DNA of 38,032 bases from Ichthyosporea sp. XGB-2017a (lineage: Eukaryota; Opisthokonta; Ichthyosporea). The position numbers and the translations under genes were made by a program. The first letter of the stretch is position 1; every line of letters starts with the position of its first letter. Below are positions 37,806 to 38,032 of this stretch, one piece after another. The notes under the pieces were generated by a model. That model worked only from the letters and a program-made list of their open reading frames with translations, was not told where the DNA came from and searched no databases. Location of the stretch: assembly GCA_002811675.1 (NCBI GenBank), contig PDIM01000103.1:1-38032 (forward strand), written 5' to 3'.

Positions 37806-38032
37806 ATCTTTCTCTGTCTGTGTCTGTGTGTTTGAGTCAAACAGTAAGAGAGTAAAGCAACAATAAATCTATCAGATCCAATTCGTTATGTCTTATTTAC
37901 AGATAAATCTCCCTTTCTATTAAAAAATAAAGTAACACATTCACAAATAAATCAACCAAAAAAAATAAAAAGACCTTAGCAAATCAAACAAAAAAAAAGA
38001 ACAAAAAAAAGAAAAAAAGAAGAAGAAGAAGG
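37806..38032. other. TRIM37 upstream region
   Basis: AT-rich with A-runs and an AAG repeat at the window edge; it should hold the TRIM37 promoter. No gene seen. Confidence 0.5.

Noticed and set aside
1-38032. CRISPR array, insertion sequence, bacterial operon or viral insert
   Set aside because: No spaced direct-repeat arrays, transposase, reverse transcriptase, integrase or phage proteins were seen; gene structure is eukaryotic throughout.

Overview
The window is nuclear DNA from a unicellular or otherwise compact eukaryote whose lineage I cannot fix. The evidence is GT-AG introns (three clear ones of 150, 85 and 177 nt, all with GTAAGT donors), AATAAA poly(A) signals just after stop codons, and a wholly eukaryotic gene set: SF3B3-type and TAF5 propeller proteins, PUM3, DUS1, RhoGAP and TRIM37. 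Gene density is high, most genes lack introns, and orientation changes often. There is no sign of bacterial operons, CRISPR, rRNA, tRNA or transposons. TRIM37 (RING, B-box, MATH) and an animal-type glutamate dehydrogenase with an antenna-like insert sit beside BT1-type transporters, which are typical of protists and photosynthetic lineages. This suggests a free-living protist, but does not decide which group.

Layout. 1-1319: no supported gene. 1320-6290 (+): a long CPSF-A family protein, best read as SF3B3/Rse1, convergent with PUM3 (6441-8225, -). 8778-14239 (+): DUS1-type tRNA-dihydrouridine synthase (2 exons), RidA (2 exons) and mitochondrial glutamate dehydrogenase (2 exons). 14462-18085 (-): a LisH-WD40 protein of unknown role and a zinc-dependent polyol dehydrogenase related to erythritol/L-threitol dehydrogenases. 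18976-25182 (+): two tandem BT1-family transporters of 540 aa separated by almost 3 kb without genes. 25441-27891 (-): TAF5. About 28.3-29.7 kb (-): a poorly resolved multi-exon gene, or two, with possible very short introns. 29864-31930 (-): an unrecognised multipass membrane protein. 32331-34370 (+): a RhoGAP protein. 34566-37805 (-): TRIM37.

The genes do not form one pathway. Most are housekeeping functions: splicing, ribosome biogenesis, tRNA modification, TFIID/SAGA, amino-acid metabolism and its damage control by RidA. The accessory-looking content is the BT1 pair, the polyol dehydrogenase and the orphan membrane protein. The most interesting signals are the abrupt near-identity of the first 228 coding bases of the BT1 copies (gene conversion or recent partial copying), the candidate 21-25 nt introns near 28.7-29.4 kb, and poly(A) signals that overlap or abut stop codons. 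I did not find a convincing new multi-gene system.
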